Of a stretch of DNA of 64,000 nt, positions 36,601-47,971 are shown piece by piece (position 1 is the stretch's first letter; the number at the start of each line of letters is the position of its first letter). The translations under genes were made by a program, and so were the position numbers. Where the stretch lies: assembly GCF_018991925.1 (NCBI RefSeq), contig NW_024736071.1, forward strand, positions 8,109,453 through 8,173,452, given 5' to 3'. Source of the DNA: Homarus americanus. Its lineage: Eukaryota; Arthropoda; Malacostraca; Decapoda; Nephropidae. The notes under the pieces were generated by a model that made no database searches, was not told where the DNA came from, and saw only the letters and a list, made by a program, of their open reading frames with translations.

Positions 36601-39018
36601 GTGGGGATGTGGTGGGAGAGATGGGGGTGGGATGGTGAGGAGGAGGTAGGGATGGTAGGAGGAGTGGGAGGGTAGGGATGGTGGGATGGTAGGAGGAGTG
36701 GGGATGAGTGGGAGGAGTGGGGATGGTGGAAGGGAGTGGGGGTGGTAGGGGATGATGGGAGGGTGGGGGATGGTGGGAGGGTGGGGATGTGGTGGGAGGT
36801 GGGGATGGTGGGGAGGGTGGGGTGTGGGGAGGGTGGGGTGGTGGGAGGGTGGGGAATGGTGGGGTGGGTGGGAGGGTGGGGTGGTAGGAGGGTAGGGATA
36901 GTAGGATGGTGGGGTGGTGGGAGGGTAGAGATTGAGTGGGAGGGTGAGAGATTGGTGGGAGGGTGGGGTGGTAGGAGGTGGGGTGGTGGGAGGGAGTGGG
37001 GGTGGTGGGAGGGTGGGGATGTATGGTAGGAGAGTGGGATGGTGGGAGGGTGAGGGTGTGGGATGGTAGGAGGGTAGGGGTGTGGGAGGGTGGGGATGGT
37101 GGGGGTGGGGTGGTGGGAGGTGGGGTGGGTGGGAGGGTGGGGTGGGGATGTGGGGAGGGAGGGTGGGGATGGTGGGAGGGTGGGGATGGTATGGATGGAG
37201 TGGAGGGGTGGGGATGGTGGAGGGTGGGGATGGTGGGAGGTGGGGGGTAGGGATGGTAGGAGGAGGAGGTGGGGATGGAGGTAGGAGGGTAGGAGGGTAG
37301 GGATGGGTGGGAGAGTGGTGGGAGGAGGTGGGATGGTAGGAGGTAGGAGGTGGGATGTGTTGGGGATGGTGGAGGAGGTGGGAGATTAGTGGGTGGGGAT
37401 GGTGGGAGGAGTGGGGATGGTGGGAGGAGTGGTGATGGTGGGGAGGGTGGGGTGTGGGGAGGGTGGGGTGGTGGGAGGGTGGTGTGGTGTGGGGTAGGGA
37501 TGGTGGGAGGTGTGGGGTGGAGGGTGTGGTAGGGAGGGTGGGGGATGGTGGGGAGGGTAGGGTGGGAGGTGGGAGGAGTGGGAGGTGGGGATGGTAGGGT
37601 GGTAGTGTGATGGGAGTGTGGTAGGGTGTGGTGGGGTGGTGGGAGGATTAAGGGGGGTGGGAGATGAGGATGGTATAGGAGGGTTGTGATGATGGGAGGG
37701 TGGGATGGTGGGGTGTGGTGGGAGGGTGGGGTGGTGGGAGGGTGAAAGTTGGTGGGAGGTGGGGTGGTGGGAGGGTAGGGATGGTAGGAGGGTGGAGATT
37801 AGTGGGAGATGGGTTGTGGGAGGTAGAGATTGGTGGGGAGGGTATGTTGGTAGGAGGGTGGGGATGGTGGGAGGGTAGGAGGAGTGGGAGGAGGGTAGGG
37901 ATGAAAGATGGGGATGGTGGGAGGAGTGGGGATGGTGGGAAGAGTAAGGGGTGGGGATGGTAGGGATATGGGTAGGATTGGGTAGTGGAGAGTAGGGATG
38001 GGTAGGGTGGTAGGGTGGGATGTGGGAGGTGGGGGATTGGGAGATTAGGAGTAGGGATGGTAGGAGGGTAAGGTGTAAGTGGTAGGAGGATTAGGGATGG
38101 TAGGGTGGTAGGGGATGGTAGGGATGGGAGGAGGGTAGGGTGGTAGGAGGGAATTGAGGGTGTTGGGAGGTGGGGATGTGGTGGGAGGGTAGGATTAGTG
38201 GGAGAATTAGGGATGGTAGGGGGGAGTAAGGGGTATGGTGGGGATGGGTAGGAGGGTGAGAGTTGGTGGGGAAGGGTGGTTGGTGGGAGGTGGGGTGATG
38301 GGAGGGTGGGGTGTGGTGGGAGGAGTGAGGGGTGTGGTGGGGAGGTGGGGTGTGGTGGGAGGAGTGGGGTATGGTGGGAGGAGTAATGGGTGTGGTGGGA
38401 GGAGTAAGGGTGTGGTGGGAGGAGTAGAGGGTGTGGTTGGGAGGTGTGGGTATGAGTAGGAGGGAGTGGGGGTGTGGTGGGGAGTATGGGTGTGTGGGAG
38501 TAAGAGGGTGTGGTGGGGAGTGATTTGGTGGGGTGATGAGGGGATGAGTGGGTGGTGGTGTATTGGGAGGAGTGGGGTGTGGTGGGTGGAGTGGGGGTAT
38601 GGTGGGAGGAGTAAGGGTTGTGTGGTGGGGAGGTAAGGGTGTGGTAGATGGGGTATGGTGGGAGGTGGGGTGTGAATTTAGAGGAGTAAAGGTGTAATTG
38701 GAGTTAGATGGGGTGTGAGTAAGAGGAGAGGGTATAGTGGGAGGAGTAAAAAGTTGTCACTAGGAATTAAAGGTATGGTAGGAGAGTAAAAGAATATGGT
38801 AGGTGGAGTAAGGGTATGCTAAAGATAAAAAGGTATGGTAAGATAAGGGTATGGTGGGTTAGATGAGGGGTGTGGTGGGATGGGGTGTGGTGGGAGTGTA
38901 AGGTGTGGTGGAGTTGGGTGGGTGGTGGAGGAGAGAGATTGTGGGAGGGTGGGGTGGTGGAGGGAGGGTGTGGGTGGGAGGATGAGGGGTATGGTGGGAG
39001 GGAGGAGAGGTGGGGAGG
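30620..39018. repeat. 8.4-kb G-rich 17-bp minisatellite (GGGTAGGGATGGTGGGA)
   Basis: Several hundred imperfect copies of a unit close to GGGTAGGGATGGTGGGA or GGGTGGGGATGGTAGGA. The first ~350 bp carry a GGTGGTGGCAGGGTGGG subtype. The last ~500 bp drift to GTGTGGTGGGAGGAGTA. Small indels are very frequent. The plus strand is nearly devoid of C and has G runs every few bases, so G-quadruplex formation is plausible along its length. A ~1100-codon Pro/Ser/His-rich frame on the minus strand (30456-33764) is a by-product of stop-free C-rich sequence. Confidence 0.97.
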
Positions 39019-39082
39019 ACATGAGCACCTCCTGATCCAGTCTGTGCCTCATAAGTCCTTATGTCACTCCTCCCTCACTCCT

Positions 39083-39084
39083 CA

Positions 39085-39124
<40 letters not shown>

Positions 39125-39141
39125 ACACACACACACACACA
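39083..39141. repeat. (CA)n microsatellite
   Basis: Nearly pure CA run with one CC interruption near 39123. Confidence 0.95.
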
Positions 39142-39297
39142 ATTACCCTTTATGTATAGAACTAAACAAAATAATGTAAATGAAATATGAGTTCAGTGCA
39201 ACAGCAGGGTTAGTATAATGATAATTTATGAAGTGTGCAGATAAACACAGCGTAGCAGATAAACGCGACGTAAACAGATAAGCACGACATACAGGGG

Positions 39298-39877
39298 CAC
39301 TCAAGGCGCTTGAAGGCTTTCGCAATGTAGTCTTCGTTCCATCTCTCCGGGTTCGTGGGAAGACAAGAAGACAAATGCCAGTATTCTCACTGGCACCAGC
39401 TGTAGGGCATCGAGGCTACCATGTATCCGCGAACAGCTCGTTGGACTGGCCATGTTATGTGGACTAAAAGTCACCGAAAGAATAGTAAACGTAACGCTGC
39501 GGGGTGAGGATAGTCTGAAGACAAACCTGAAAAAGGTGCCAAATAGACCTGGCACCTGGGGAGACAGTTTCTCACTCCGTAACGTTTGGAGGAGCACCAC
39601 GAGAAAGTGTAAATACTTTCAGGGTTTGGTTTTCATACAGAAACAAACAAGCGTAAGAGCCGGAAAGGCCTTGCTGGCCTCTCCGCACTGGTGTAGCCCT
39701 CGTGCAACATCTGTGGACGACCCTACCAGTCCAGTAATAAGCCTGTCGAAGTCACCTCCAGAGCTCACCAGCAAGGTGACATCTTTATAAACATATCATT
39801 GTATCATGGCACAGGGTGATCGTCATACTCGATTCCGAGAAGTGTGACGACAACAAAGTAGTAGTAGTAGTAGTAGT
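39298..39877 (+). mobile_element. Decayed non-LTR retrotransposon 3' end, copy 1 of a shared family
   Basis: Shifting between frames, the plus strand preserves remnants typical of the end of an arthropod LINE ORF2. An RWTGHVMW block appears near 39430-39465. In the 39452-39790 frame, DSLKTNLKK and then SLRNVWRSTTRKC follow. A CNICGR-type zinc-finger relic appears near 39705-39725 in another frame. The same blocks in the same order recur at 59440-59985, as does the 3' untranslated end with ATTCCGAG and CAAAGTAGTAGTAG. It ends in an (AGT)n tail at 39856-39878. Frameshifts and stops show it is dead. Confidence 0.75.
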
Positions 39878-39878
39878 A

Positions 39879-40364
39879 AATAGTAATAATGGCAATAATG
39901 ACCAATATTATTATTATTAACATCAGAGCATGGGGCAATTAAGTTTCAAATTGTGAATTAAGTCAGTACTATTAAATTTTTTTTCAGTTAAGATTAACCT
40001 GAATTTTAACATTAACTAATTAAGTTAGATTTTCAGTCAGTTAATTAAATAATCTGTGTCAAATTGCTTAGAAATTTTCATGTGGATTAAATAACAATAA
40101 CATAAATATTTTAAGAAAGAGTCGATAGATACATAGTTTAAATACCTGTGGATAATTAGGGCAGTCTGACACAGTATGAATAAGTCTTGAGGTAAAATAA
40201 TTATATACGGCCTGGTTTATTTTTACTCAACAGTTTTTCACGTGTAAATAGTGTATTATTTCAGTATGTAAAACCAAGTTAACTTTTCTTACTTGAAAAT
40301 GATATCATGATAAATGAAAAATATTTCTGCATATCAAATAAGTTAATTTATTGCCCCCATGCCT

Positions 40365-40365
<1 letters not shown>
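39879..40365. other. AT-rich unique sequence
   Basis: No recognisable gene; TTA-rich patch near 39905-39920. Confidence 0.5.

Positions 40366-40452
<87 letters not shown>
40366..40452. repeat. (GT)n microsatellite
   Basis: GT run of ~43 units with one GCAT interruption near 40397. Confidence 0.97.
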
Positions 40453-40454
<2 letters not shown>

Positions 40455-40559
40455 CAAGCCAGCACCAGGTAAGCACAATGGGTGGTGGTCTTCTTCATCA
40501 GAATCCCATGTGTGGATCCTATTCATGACTACTGGTGAGCACTGCAGTGAAACGGTGGC

Positions 40560-41075
40560 ACAGTGACTTACCTGATGACTACTGATGGCTACTAGTGACT
40601 ACTGATGACTGCCTGATGACTACTAGTAACTGCTTACTACCTGATGACAGTGGCTTTAACCACTACTACTGATGACTACAGTGGCTTTCAACCACTGCTA
40701 CACAGTGACTCTTTAGTGACTACAGAAGACTTAGCCACTACTACAGTGACTACATAGTGGCTTTGCTTGACTACTAGTGGCTTTGCTACTACTGACTACT
40801 GACTTTGCTACCTGACTACTGACTTTGCTGAAACTTTAACCTACTACCTGATGACTACTGATGGCTTTAACCACACTACTGATGACTACTGAAAGACTTT
40901 TAACCACTACTACCTGATGACTACTGATGACGACTTTAACCACACTACTACCTGATGACTACTGATGACTTTATACTACTACCGAAATGACTACGACTTT
41001 AACACTACTACCTGATGACTGCTGATGACTTTAACCACTACTACCAACAATGACTACTGATGACACAACCACTAC
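40560..41075. repeat. ~33-bp degenerate minisatellite (TGATGACTACTGATGACTTT)
   Basis: Imperfect repeats of CTGATGACTACTGATGACTT and AACCACTACTAC. Many copies have internal losses. Some irregularities (for example GAAA insertions) look like consensus errors. Confidence 0.85.
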
Positions 41076-41099
41076 TACAGGCTGCCTCATACATGTACT

Positions 41100-41425
41100 C
41101 CCCAACTAACACCAGCAAGAAACAAACTGAAATGAAAATAAAACAGACATAGAACAGACAGACAGACGCCAGACAGACGAACAGGATTTGGAGTATAAAC
41201 GCGACAGATAAACAGAAAAATCTATGGATAACCGTAAATCAGACAAAACAAAACTGACAGAGCAAACACAGAGACGAACACATAATGCACAGGAGCCAAA
41301 GGACAGAAAGAAGAGACAGACAAACAATGCACAGACAGATGGAAATAATAGACAATGTACAGAAATAAAGGACGGGGACAGATGAAGACGACAAACAGAC
41401 AGATAGGAGAAGACAGACATAGTGA
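41100..41425. repeat. ACAGACAGA-rich degenerate low-complexity region
   Basis: A/G/C-rich plus strand with recurring ACAGACAGAC and GACAGA words and very little T. Confidence 0.6.
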
Positions 41426-42438
41426 CTCGCGTCTGTTAGCAAAGATCCTCAGGTCATAGACATCAAATTGATTTTTTTATCATAATTTTAACTCTGACAA
41501 AATATAACTCCAGAAGCAAATCTGTACGAGTTATAGAACCGAGTTACATTCCGTCAGTGATTCCGTAAATAAGGGTAGAACTGTAGGTAGCAAATATCTA
41601 ATTGTGTAAATTGTCAAAGTGTAAATATGAATGTAAATATGATAATGCTAGAATTAAAAATGAGGGTAATAGCAAGACAAGCGGCAAATGGTACGAATCT
41701 TTTTCTTGATGTTTACTAATTTTAAAATAAAAGTTGTTTGGTTATTGATCACATTTTGTCATGTCTGGCCAGTGGCGTCACATATAGTAAGTTGTGTGTT
41801 ATGAAAATAATACCGTGTCTCTATCATAATAGAAACTGTTTCATATTAGTAGATATCACTCTGTCAGTATTTCACATCGTCATGTCAAAAGGTAAAGCAA
41901 CTAACCACGTGTCAAAACGTATTCCAGACATGCAAATACATCTTTTCAAAAAATCAAAGAAAGGTTTTCAAAGTTCTCAGAGCCTTTTTTGAGACCTTAT
42001 CTAAACACAACACAGATGAAACAAACACGAGCATGAATTCATAGGCCTGCACGTACAGTGTATCTTGTGCAGCAACTGGTGGGCATTGGCAGAATTAACA
42101 GCAGAGCTCCTGCAGCGTGCATGTGCAAAAACTCCAAGGTATGCTAGGCACTTACTAAAGGATTTAGAGATCATGAACATCTATCTCAAACAAATTGAAA
42201 TTCAAGACGTTTACAAAACCCTGAAGATAAATCTGTGTCAGGACATGAGCACATACGTTTACCAACAGGAGGAGGAGGAAGAGGAAGTCATGCATTGTAA
42301 ACCATTCTGATCAATTTAGGCAGGCTGAGATGTAAATGGATTTATACCTGGGCTACAGCACATAAATGGCTTGAAGCTACATTGTGAAGCCCGCCAGATG
42401 AGAATGGATTTACATTGAACACCTGCATGTATGTATTT
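41426..42438. other. Unique sequence ending at the scaffold gap
   Basis: Two plus-strand frames (41738-41992, 84 codons; 42065-42310, 81 codons) share the same reading phase and have non-repetitive composition. The second ends with a run of Glu codons. Neither is recognised. The gap starts directly after this stretch. Confidence 0.3.
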
Positions 42439-42538
42439 NNNNNNNNNNNNNNNNNNNNNNNNNNNNNNNNNNNNNNNNNNNNNNNNNNNNNNNNNNNNNN
42501 NNNNNNNNNNNNNNNNNNNNNNNNNNNNNNNNNNNNNN
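42439..42538. other. Assembly gap, 100 N
   Basis: Exactly 100 unknown bases. A round 100 is a common placeholder for a gap of unknown size, so distances across it are unreliable. The right side opens directly in minisatellite. Confidence 0.99.
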
Positions 42539-44862
42539 AGAGAGATGGCAGGAAGGGATGCAGGAGTGATGGGCAGGGATGGTAGGAGGGGCAGGAGGGC
42601 AGGGATGCAGGATGCAGGAGGGTGTGACAGGATGGGCAGGGACAGAAGGGACAGAGCAGGGACGACAGGAGGTGAGACGCAGGAGGGCAGGGATGTAGGA
42701 TGGGCAGGGCAGGATGGGCAGGGTAGGAGAAGTGGCAGGATGGTAGGGTGGCAGTGGGTGGAGGCAGGATGGATAGCAGGGAGGGCAGGGGTGGTAGGAG
42801 GGCAGGAGGGTAGGGTGGCAGGAGGGCAGGGCAGGAGGGCAGGGTGTGGAGGTGGCAGGAGGGCAGGGATGGGCAGGATGGCAGGAGGGTAGGTGGCAGG
42901 AGGGTGGACGGAGAGGGAGGGCAGGGGTGGCAGGAGGGATGCAGGAGTGGCAGCAGGAGGCAGGGATGGCAGGAGGGCAGGGGTAGGGATGGTGGAGGAG
43001 TGAGGCAGGACGGCAGGAGAGAGGGACGGCAGGGACGGTAAGAGGGCAGGATGCAGGGATGGCAGATGGGCAGGGGCAGGGATGGCAGGAGGGGATGGCA
43101 GGAGGCAGGATGGCAGGGGGATGGCAGGAGGCAGGGACAGATGGGCAGGAGGGCAGGATGCAGGGATGCAGAGGGCAATGCAGGATGGCAGGAGGGCATG
43201 GGCAGGGTGGGTGGCAGGAGGGCAGAGGATGGTAGGAGGGCAGGAGTTGGAGGGTAGGAGGAGTGGGTGGGTGGAGTGGCAGGAGGCAGGAGGGTAGGGA
43301 TGGTAGGACAGGAGGGCAGGATGGCAGGTGGCAGGAGGGTAGGGTGGCAGGAGGGTAGGAGGGCAGGGGAGGCAGGGATGGTAGGATTGCAGTGATGAAG
43401 GAGGGCAGGGATGGCAGGGCAGGTGGCAGGGGTGGCAGGATGGGCAGGGATGGGTGGGCAGGGATGAGGGGAGGGCAGGTGGCAGGAGGGCAGGGGTGGG
43501 CAGGGGTGGTGGGTGATGGTAGGATGGGCAGGAGGGCAGGGATGGTGGGATGGCAGGAGGTAGGGACAGAGGTGGCAGGGGCAGGGATGGGTAGGGATGC
43601 AGAGCAGGGTGGCATGGGCAGGCAGGAGGGCAGGGATGGTAGGGTGGGTAAGGGATGCAGGAGGGCAGGAGGGCAGGAGGGCAGGGGATCAGGATGGTAG
43701 GGAAGGTGAGGTGGCAGGAGGGATGGGGCAGGGTAGGATGGAGGGATGGTAGGAGGGCAGGGAGGGTAGGTGGTAGGAGGTAGGGAGGATGGGCAGGGGA
43801 GGGTAGGGATGTGTAGGTGGCAGGGATGGTAGGGATGTAGGAGGGCAGGGTGGCAGAAGGGCAGGGGTGGCAGGAGTGGCAGGGTGGCAGGATGGGCAGG
43901 AGGCAGGAGGGCAGGGTGCAGGAGGGGCAGGGACAGGATGGGCAGGGGCAGATGGCAGGGCGGAGAGGGCAGGGTGGCAGGTGGTTGAGATGGGCAGGGA
44001 GGGATGGTAGGAGTGGCAGGCATAGTGGCAGGATGGGCAGGTGGCAGGGGTGGGCAGGAGGGCATGGGCATGGAGGGCATGGCAGGGGGTAGGTGGGCAG
44101 GTAGGAGGCAGGGTGAGGATGGCAGGTGGTGATGGGTAGGGTAGGATGGCAGGAGTGGCAGGAGGTAGTGTCAGGAGGGTGCAGGGTGGGTGGCAGGAGG
44201 GGTGGGTGGCAGGGCAGGAGGGCAGGGGTGGCAGGAGGGCAGGGTGGGTGGAGGGCAGGGATGGTGGGTAGAGTGGCAGGGATGGTGGGGGCAGGAGGGA
44301 GGGACGGCAGGACGGCAGGAGGCAGGGTGGCAGATGGGCAGGGTGGCAGGAGGCAGGGGTGGCAGGAGGGCAGGATGCAGAGAGGCAGGGCTGGCAGGGA
44401 GGGCAGGGTGGCAGGATGGGCAGGGCAGAGGGGCAGGGTAGGCGGCAGATGGGCAGATGGCAGGGAGTGGGCAGGGATGGAGATGGGCTAAGGAGCGGCA
44501 GTGATGGCAGGTATGGCAGATGTGGCTGGAGGTTGGTGAGGCGGGCAGGGATGCAGGGATGGCAGGGTGCAGGCAGGGCTACTGTCAGGTATGGTGGTGG
44601 TGGCAGGGCAGGGTGGCAGGATGAGGGGGTGGCAGGATGGGGCGGTGCAGCGCTGCAGGTGGGGATTGCAGGATAAGCAGGGACACAGGAAGAGGTGGTG
44701 GCAGGGCAGGGGTGGTACAGGGAAGGACGAATGCTGGTGTTATGGGCAGAGGAGTGCAGATGGGCAGGATTTGTGATTGCGGAAATATGCGGCAAGCAAC
44801 AGGGGGGTGGCACAGGAGAGCAGTATCGGCAGGGTGGTGACGTGCCAACGGGCGGGTGACAG
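42539..44862. repeat. 17-bp minisatellite, GGCAGGAGGGCAGGGAT subtype
   Basis: Imperfect copies of GGCAGGAGGGCAGGGAT, which equals the GGTAGGAGGGTAGGGAT form of the 30.6-39.0 kb array with T changed to C at two positions. The same length and register argue for a shared origin. Minus-strand Pro/Cys/Ser frames of up to ~550 codons are by-products, and some run through the gap. Confidence 0.96.
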
Positions 44863-45352
44863 GCAGGAGTGGAGGTAGGTGAAGTGGTGGTGGCAGGGGT
44901 GGTTGGATAAGGTGGTGGCAGGGTATGGTGGTGGCAGGGTGGGATGGTGGTAGGGATGGTGACAGGGCAGGAGTGGTGACAGGGGTAGGGTGGTGGCAGA
45001 GGGCGGGTAGGAGGATAGGTGGTGGAGAGTAGGGCGGTAGGGAGGGCAGGGATGGTAAGGTATGAGTGTAGGCAGGCATGGGTGGTGGCCTGGGCAGGGA
45101 GGTTAGGAGAGTAGGGGTGGTGGGAGAGTAGGGACGGTGGTAGGGTGGTGGCAGGGTACGGAGGATAGGATAGTAGAGGTGGTGGGAAGGTAGGGAGGTT
45201 AGAGAGTAAGATTGGGGGCAGGGAAGGGGTGAAGGCAGGTGCAGGGAAGTAGGAGGTAGGGATGGTGACAGGGAAGACGTGGTGGCAGGGTAGGGGTGGT
45301 GGCAGGGTAGGGATGGTGACAGGGAAGAGATGGTGGCAGGGTAGCTGTTAGG
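44863..45352. repeat. 17-bp minisatellite, GGTGGTGGCAGGGTAGG subtype, left block
   Basis: Continues the preceding array with a different subtype, GGTGGTGGCAGGGTAGG and variants with GGTGACAGGG. It stops abruptly at GTAGCTGTTAGG where the reverse transcriptase element begins. Confidence 0.93.
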
Positions 45353-45354
45353 TG

Positions 45355-46790
45355 TAATGACAACTAATTCAGTTTGCAGAGTGAGTGCCGTCAGGTTGAG
45401 TCACAACGATAGCACTTCCAGCCCTCCCACAGGCGCTGTAGATGGTCTGTATGATAGTATTATCAGTCTGTAGGGTGTGTATGTGTTCAAGAGCTCTCAC
45501 TTTGGCAGTGTGTTGGAGATAAATACTTTGTATAATTAATTTTTATGATATGTCGGTATTGTGATATCGAAGGAATGTCCGCCAGGGTTGAAGGAAGTGC
45601 TGTTGTGTCTCAACTTTGTACAGATGGTCTAGTCCAAACATCTTCATATGAGTAGCTGAAGTTTGACTATTTAGATTCACCAGTCCTCATGGTCAATATT
45701 CTAATATTATGAAACAATGTTATCAGGATCATCACGCAAGTTCAGGTCATGAGGTTGACTTCAATTATTCTATATTTGACCTGGGTATACCTACTGTAGT
45801 TCTTTTCTTATATTAAACTTTAGTGCCTGCGGGGCATCTCTAGGTAATTGTGAGGGCTTTATTTTGTTTTATTTCGAGCATGTCAACGCCTTTCCCGTCA
45901 CGAAGGACTGGGACTGGTACGGTAATCTATCAGAGATCTTATATAGCCTAATTGTTTTAACAATTCTAGTATTATTACCATAATGTGGGCTGTACCTACT
46001 ACACTAAGATATTTCAGTCTGTCAGTACATTAGCGGGTTAGCTGTTGTATGGCAGGTAAGTTACAACGAACGGAGACATCAAGATATTTAAAATAAGACA
46101 TAGTCAATAGTGTCGCTACCAATCTTGAACTTGGAGGCTCCGCGTTTACGGTTACCAGCTTGTTTGTTGAACACCTTAGTTTTCTCAGAGGAGATAATAA
46201 GACCAAGGTTCTCACAGGCTGCATGTACATGGTTCAGGGTGGTTTGCATTTCAAGATGAGTTTTAGTATGTATAAGAATATCATCAGCATAGCTGATTGT
46301 GATAGCTGGGTTTTCTGGTATTGAATATAATAATGCATTCATAAGAACATTGAACAAAGTAGACTGTAATCTCACTTGGTGGCTGCTGTTACATATCTTT
46401 AACTTCAGTTTCAAACCCTGGAAACAGTGCAGCAGCCTTTCTGTTGGTGAGGTAACCACTTATCTAATGTAACATGACCTCCTATATCTATTTTGCCAGA
46501 TAGCATGAAATAAGTTGTCTATTGGCTACCAAAAATGCAGCTTCTTAGGTCAAGAAATGTGGTGTATCTGTGCCTTTCATCTCTATGCACAGTTAGGGAT
46601 TGTGGTGATGCAATTGTGTACACTTTACCATGTGTGAAGCCATTTATGTTAGAGACATGTGTTCTCTGGATTCTATGTAAGAGTCTGCCAAGAACCTATC
46701 CTCAAAGGTTTTACACAGATGCAGCTGGTTGTTTTAGGAAAACCAGTGCATGGTCTCTGGTTCTGGTATTGGCAACAATATTGTTGCAAG
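45355..46790 (-). mobile_element. Decayed non-LTR retrotransposon (RT to RNase H), I/Nimb-like
   Basis: Read on the minus strand from 46790 downward, ORF2 blocks appear in the right order but in changing frames. First comes TTSCICVKP (RT motif 1 region, ~46720), then HVSNINGFTHGK (~46630), then YTTFLDLRS (~46555). The frame 46459-46088 holds LFNVLMNALL and the polymerase motif YADD (46280-46291), then LGLIISSEKTKVF. YLDVSVRCNLPAIQQLTR follows (~46085-46030), then YIRSLIDY (~45940). Near 45465-45370 GRAGSAIVVTQPDGTHSAN marks the start of an RNase H domain whose catalytic TDG is lost. At least several frameshifts and stops are present, so it is a dead copy. It lies exactly between two blocks of the same minisatellite subtype. 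Confidence 0.85.
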
Positions 46791-47400
46791 GAGTGGTGAC
46801 AGGGTGGGTGGTGGCAGGTGGCAGAGAGGGGTAGTAGCAGGGGGGGTGGTGGCAGGGGTGGTGGCAGAGTAGGGGGTGGTGGGCAGGGTGGGTGGTGGCA
46901 GGTAGGGTGGTGGCAGAGTGGATGGCAGGTAGGTGGTGACAGGGTGGGTGGTGGACAGGGTGGGGTGGTGGCAGGAGGGGTGGTGGTAGGGGTGGTGGCA
47001 GGGCAGGGGGGTGGTGGCAGGGTAGGGTGGTGACAGGGAGGGTGGTGACAGGTGTGGGGGTGGTGACAGGGTATGGTGGTGGGTGGTAGGGGTGGTGGGC
47101 AGGTAGGGGTGGTGGAGGGTAGGGTGGTGGCAGGGTAGGAGTGATGGCATGTTTGGGGTGGCAGGGTAGGAGTGATGGCATGTTTGGGTGGTGGGTAGGA
47201 GTGGTGCCAGGGTGTGGGTGGTGGCGGAGGGGTGGTGGCAGGGAGAGGTGGTGGCAGGTAGAGGTGGTGGCAGGGGTAGAGGTGGTGAGGGTAGGAGTGA
47301 TGGCATGTTTGGGTGGTGGCAGGGTGGGTGGTGGCAGGTAGGGGTGGTGGTGGTAGGGAACGGCAGGTTAGGGAATGTGGCAGGCTAGTTACTGGTAGGC
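46791..47400. repeat. 17-bp minisatellite, GGTGGTGGCAGGGTAGG subtype, right block
   Basis: Same subtype as 44863-45352, resuming directly after the reverse transcriptase element. Contains two near-identical ~30-bp segments with GAGTGATGGCATGTTTGGG at about 47130-47180 and a third near 47295. Confidence 0.94.
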
Positions 47401-47930
47401 TACGGGTGGTGGTAGACGTGAGACAACTGGTGGCAGAGACAAGAGGTAGCAGCAGAGACAACTAGGCAGCAGTGACAAGTGGTGGCAAAAGAGACAACTG
47501 GTGGCAGAGACAAGAGGGCAGCAGAGACACGGCAGAGTGTGGCAAAGAGACAACTGGTGGCAGTAGAGACAACTGGTGGGCAGAGACAAGGCAAAAGAGA
47601 CACTGGTGGCAGAGACAAGAGGTAGCAGCAGAGACAACTGGTGGCAGCAGTGACAAGTGGTGGAGTAGAGACACAGGTAGAGACACTGGTGGCAGAGACA
47701 GGTAAAAGAGACAATTGTAGAAGAGACTACAGACAGAGAAAATTGCAGAAAAGACAACTGGTGGCAGGAGAGACAAGTGGTGGCAGAGGAGATAACTGGC
47801 AGGAGAGAAGGCAGAAGAGAAAAAATTGGCGGTAGGAGAGACAACTGCAGGAGAGAGGTGCAGGAGAGAGAGAAGGTGGGAGAGACAAGTGGTGGCAGAG
47901 GAGACAACTGGTGACAGGAGAGACACGAGA
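47401..47930. repeat. 17-bp repeat, GACAACTGGTGGCAGAG subtype
   Basis: Imperfect units of GACAACTGGTGGCAGAG and GACAAGAGGTAGCAGCA. The GGTGGCAG core is shared with the preceding block, so this is a further drifted end of the same array. It decays towards 47930. Confidence 0.88.
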
Positions 47931-47971
47931 AAATAGAGCGGAAGCACCGGTAAATGCTTGTCTATTTTCAG

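Noticed and set aside
41738..42310. Two same-phase frames before the gap as exons of one gene
   Set aside because: They are unrecognised, have stops between them, and lack convincing splice signals at the needed positions. Recorded only as unique sequence.
42410..44080. Long Pro/Cys/Ser-rich frame running through the N gap
   Set aside because: A frame that crosses unknown bases in minisatellite DNA has no evidential value.
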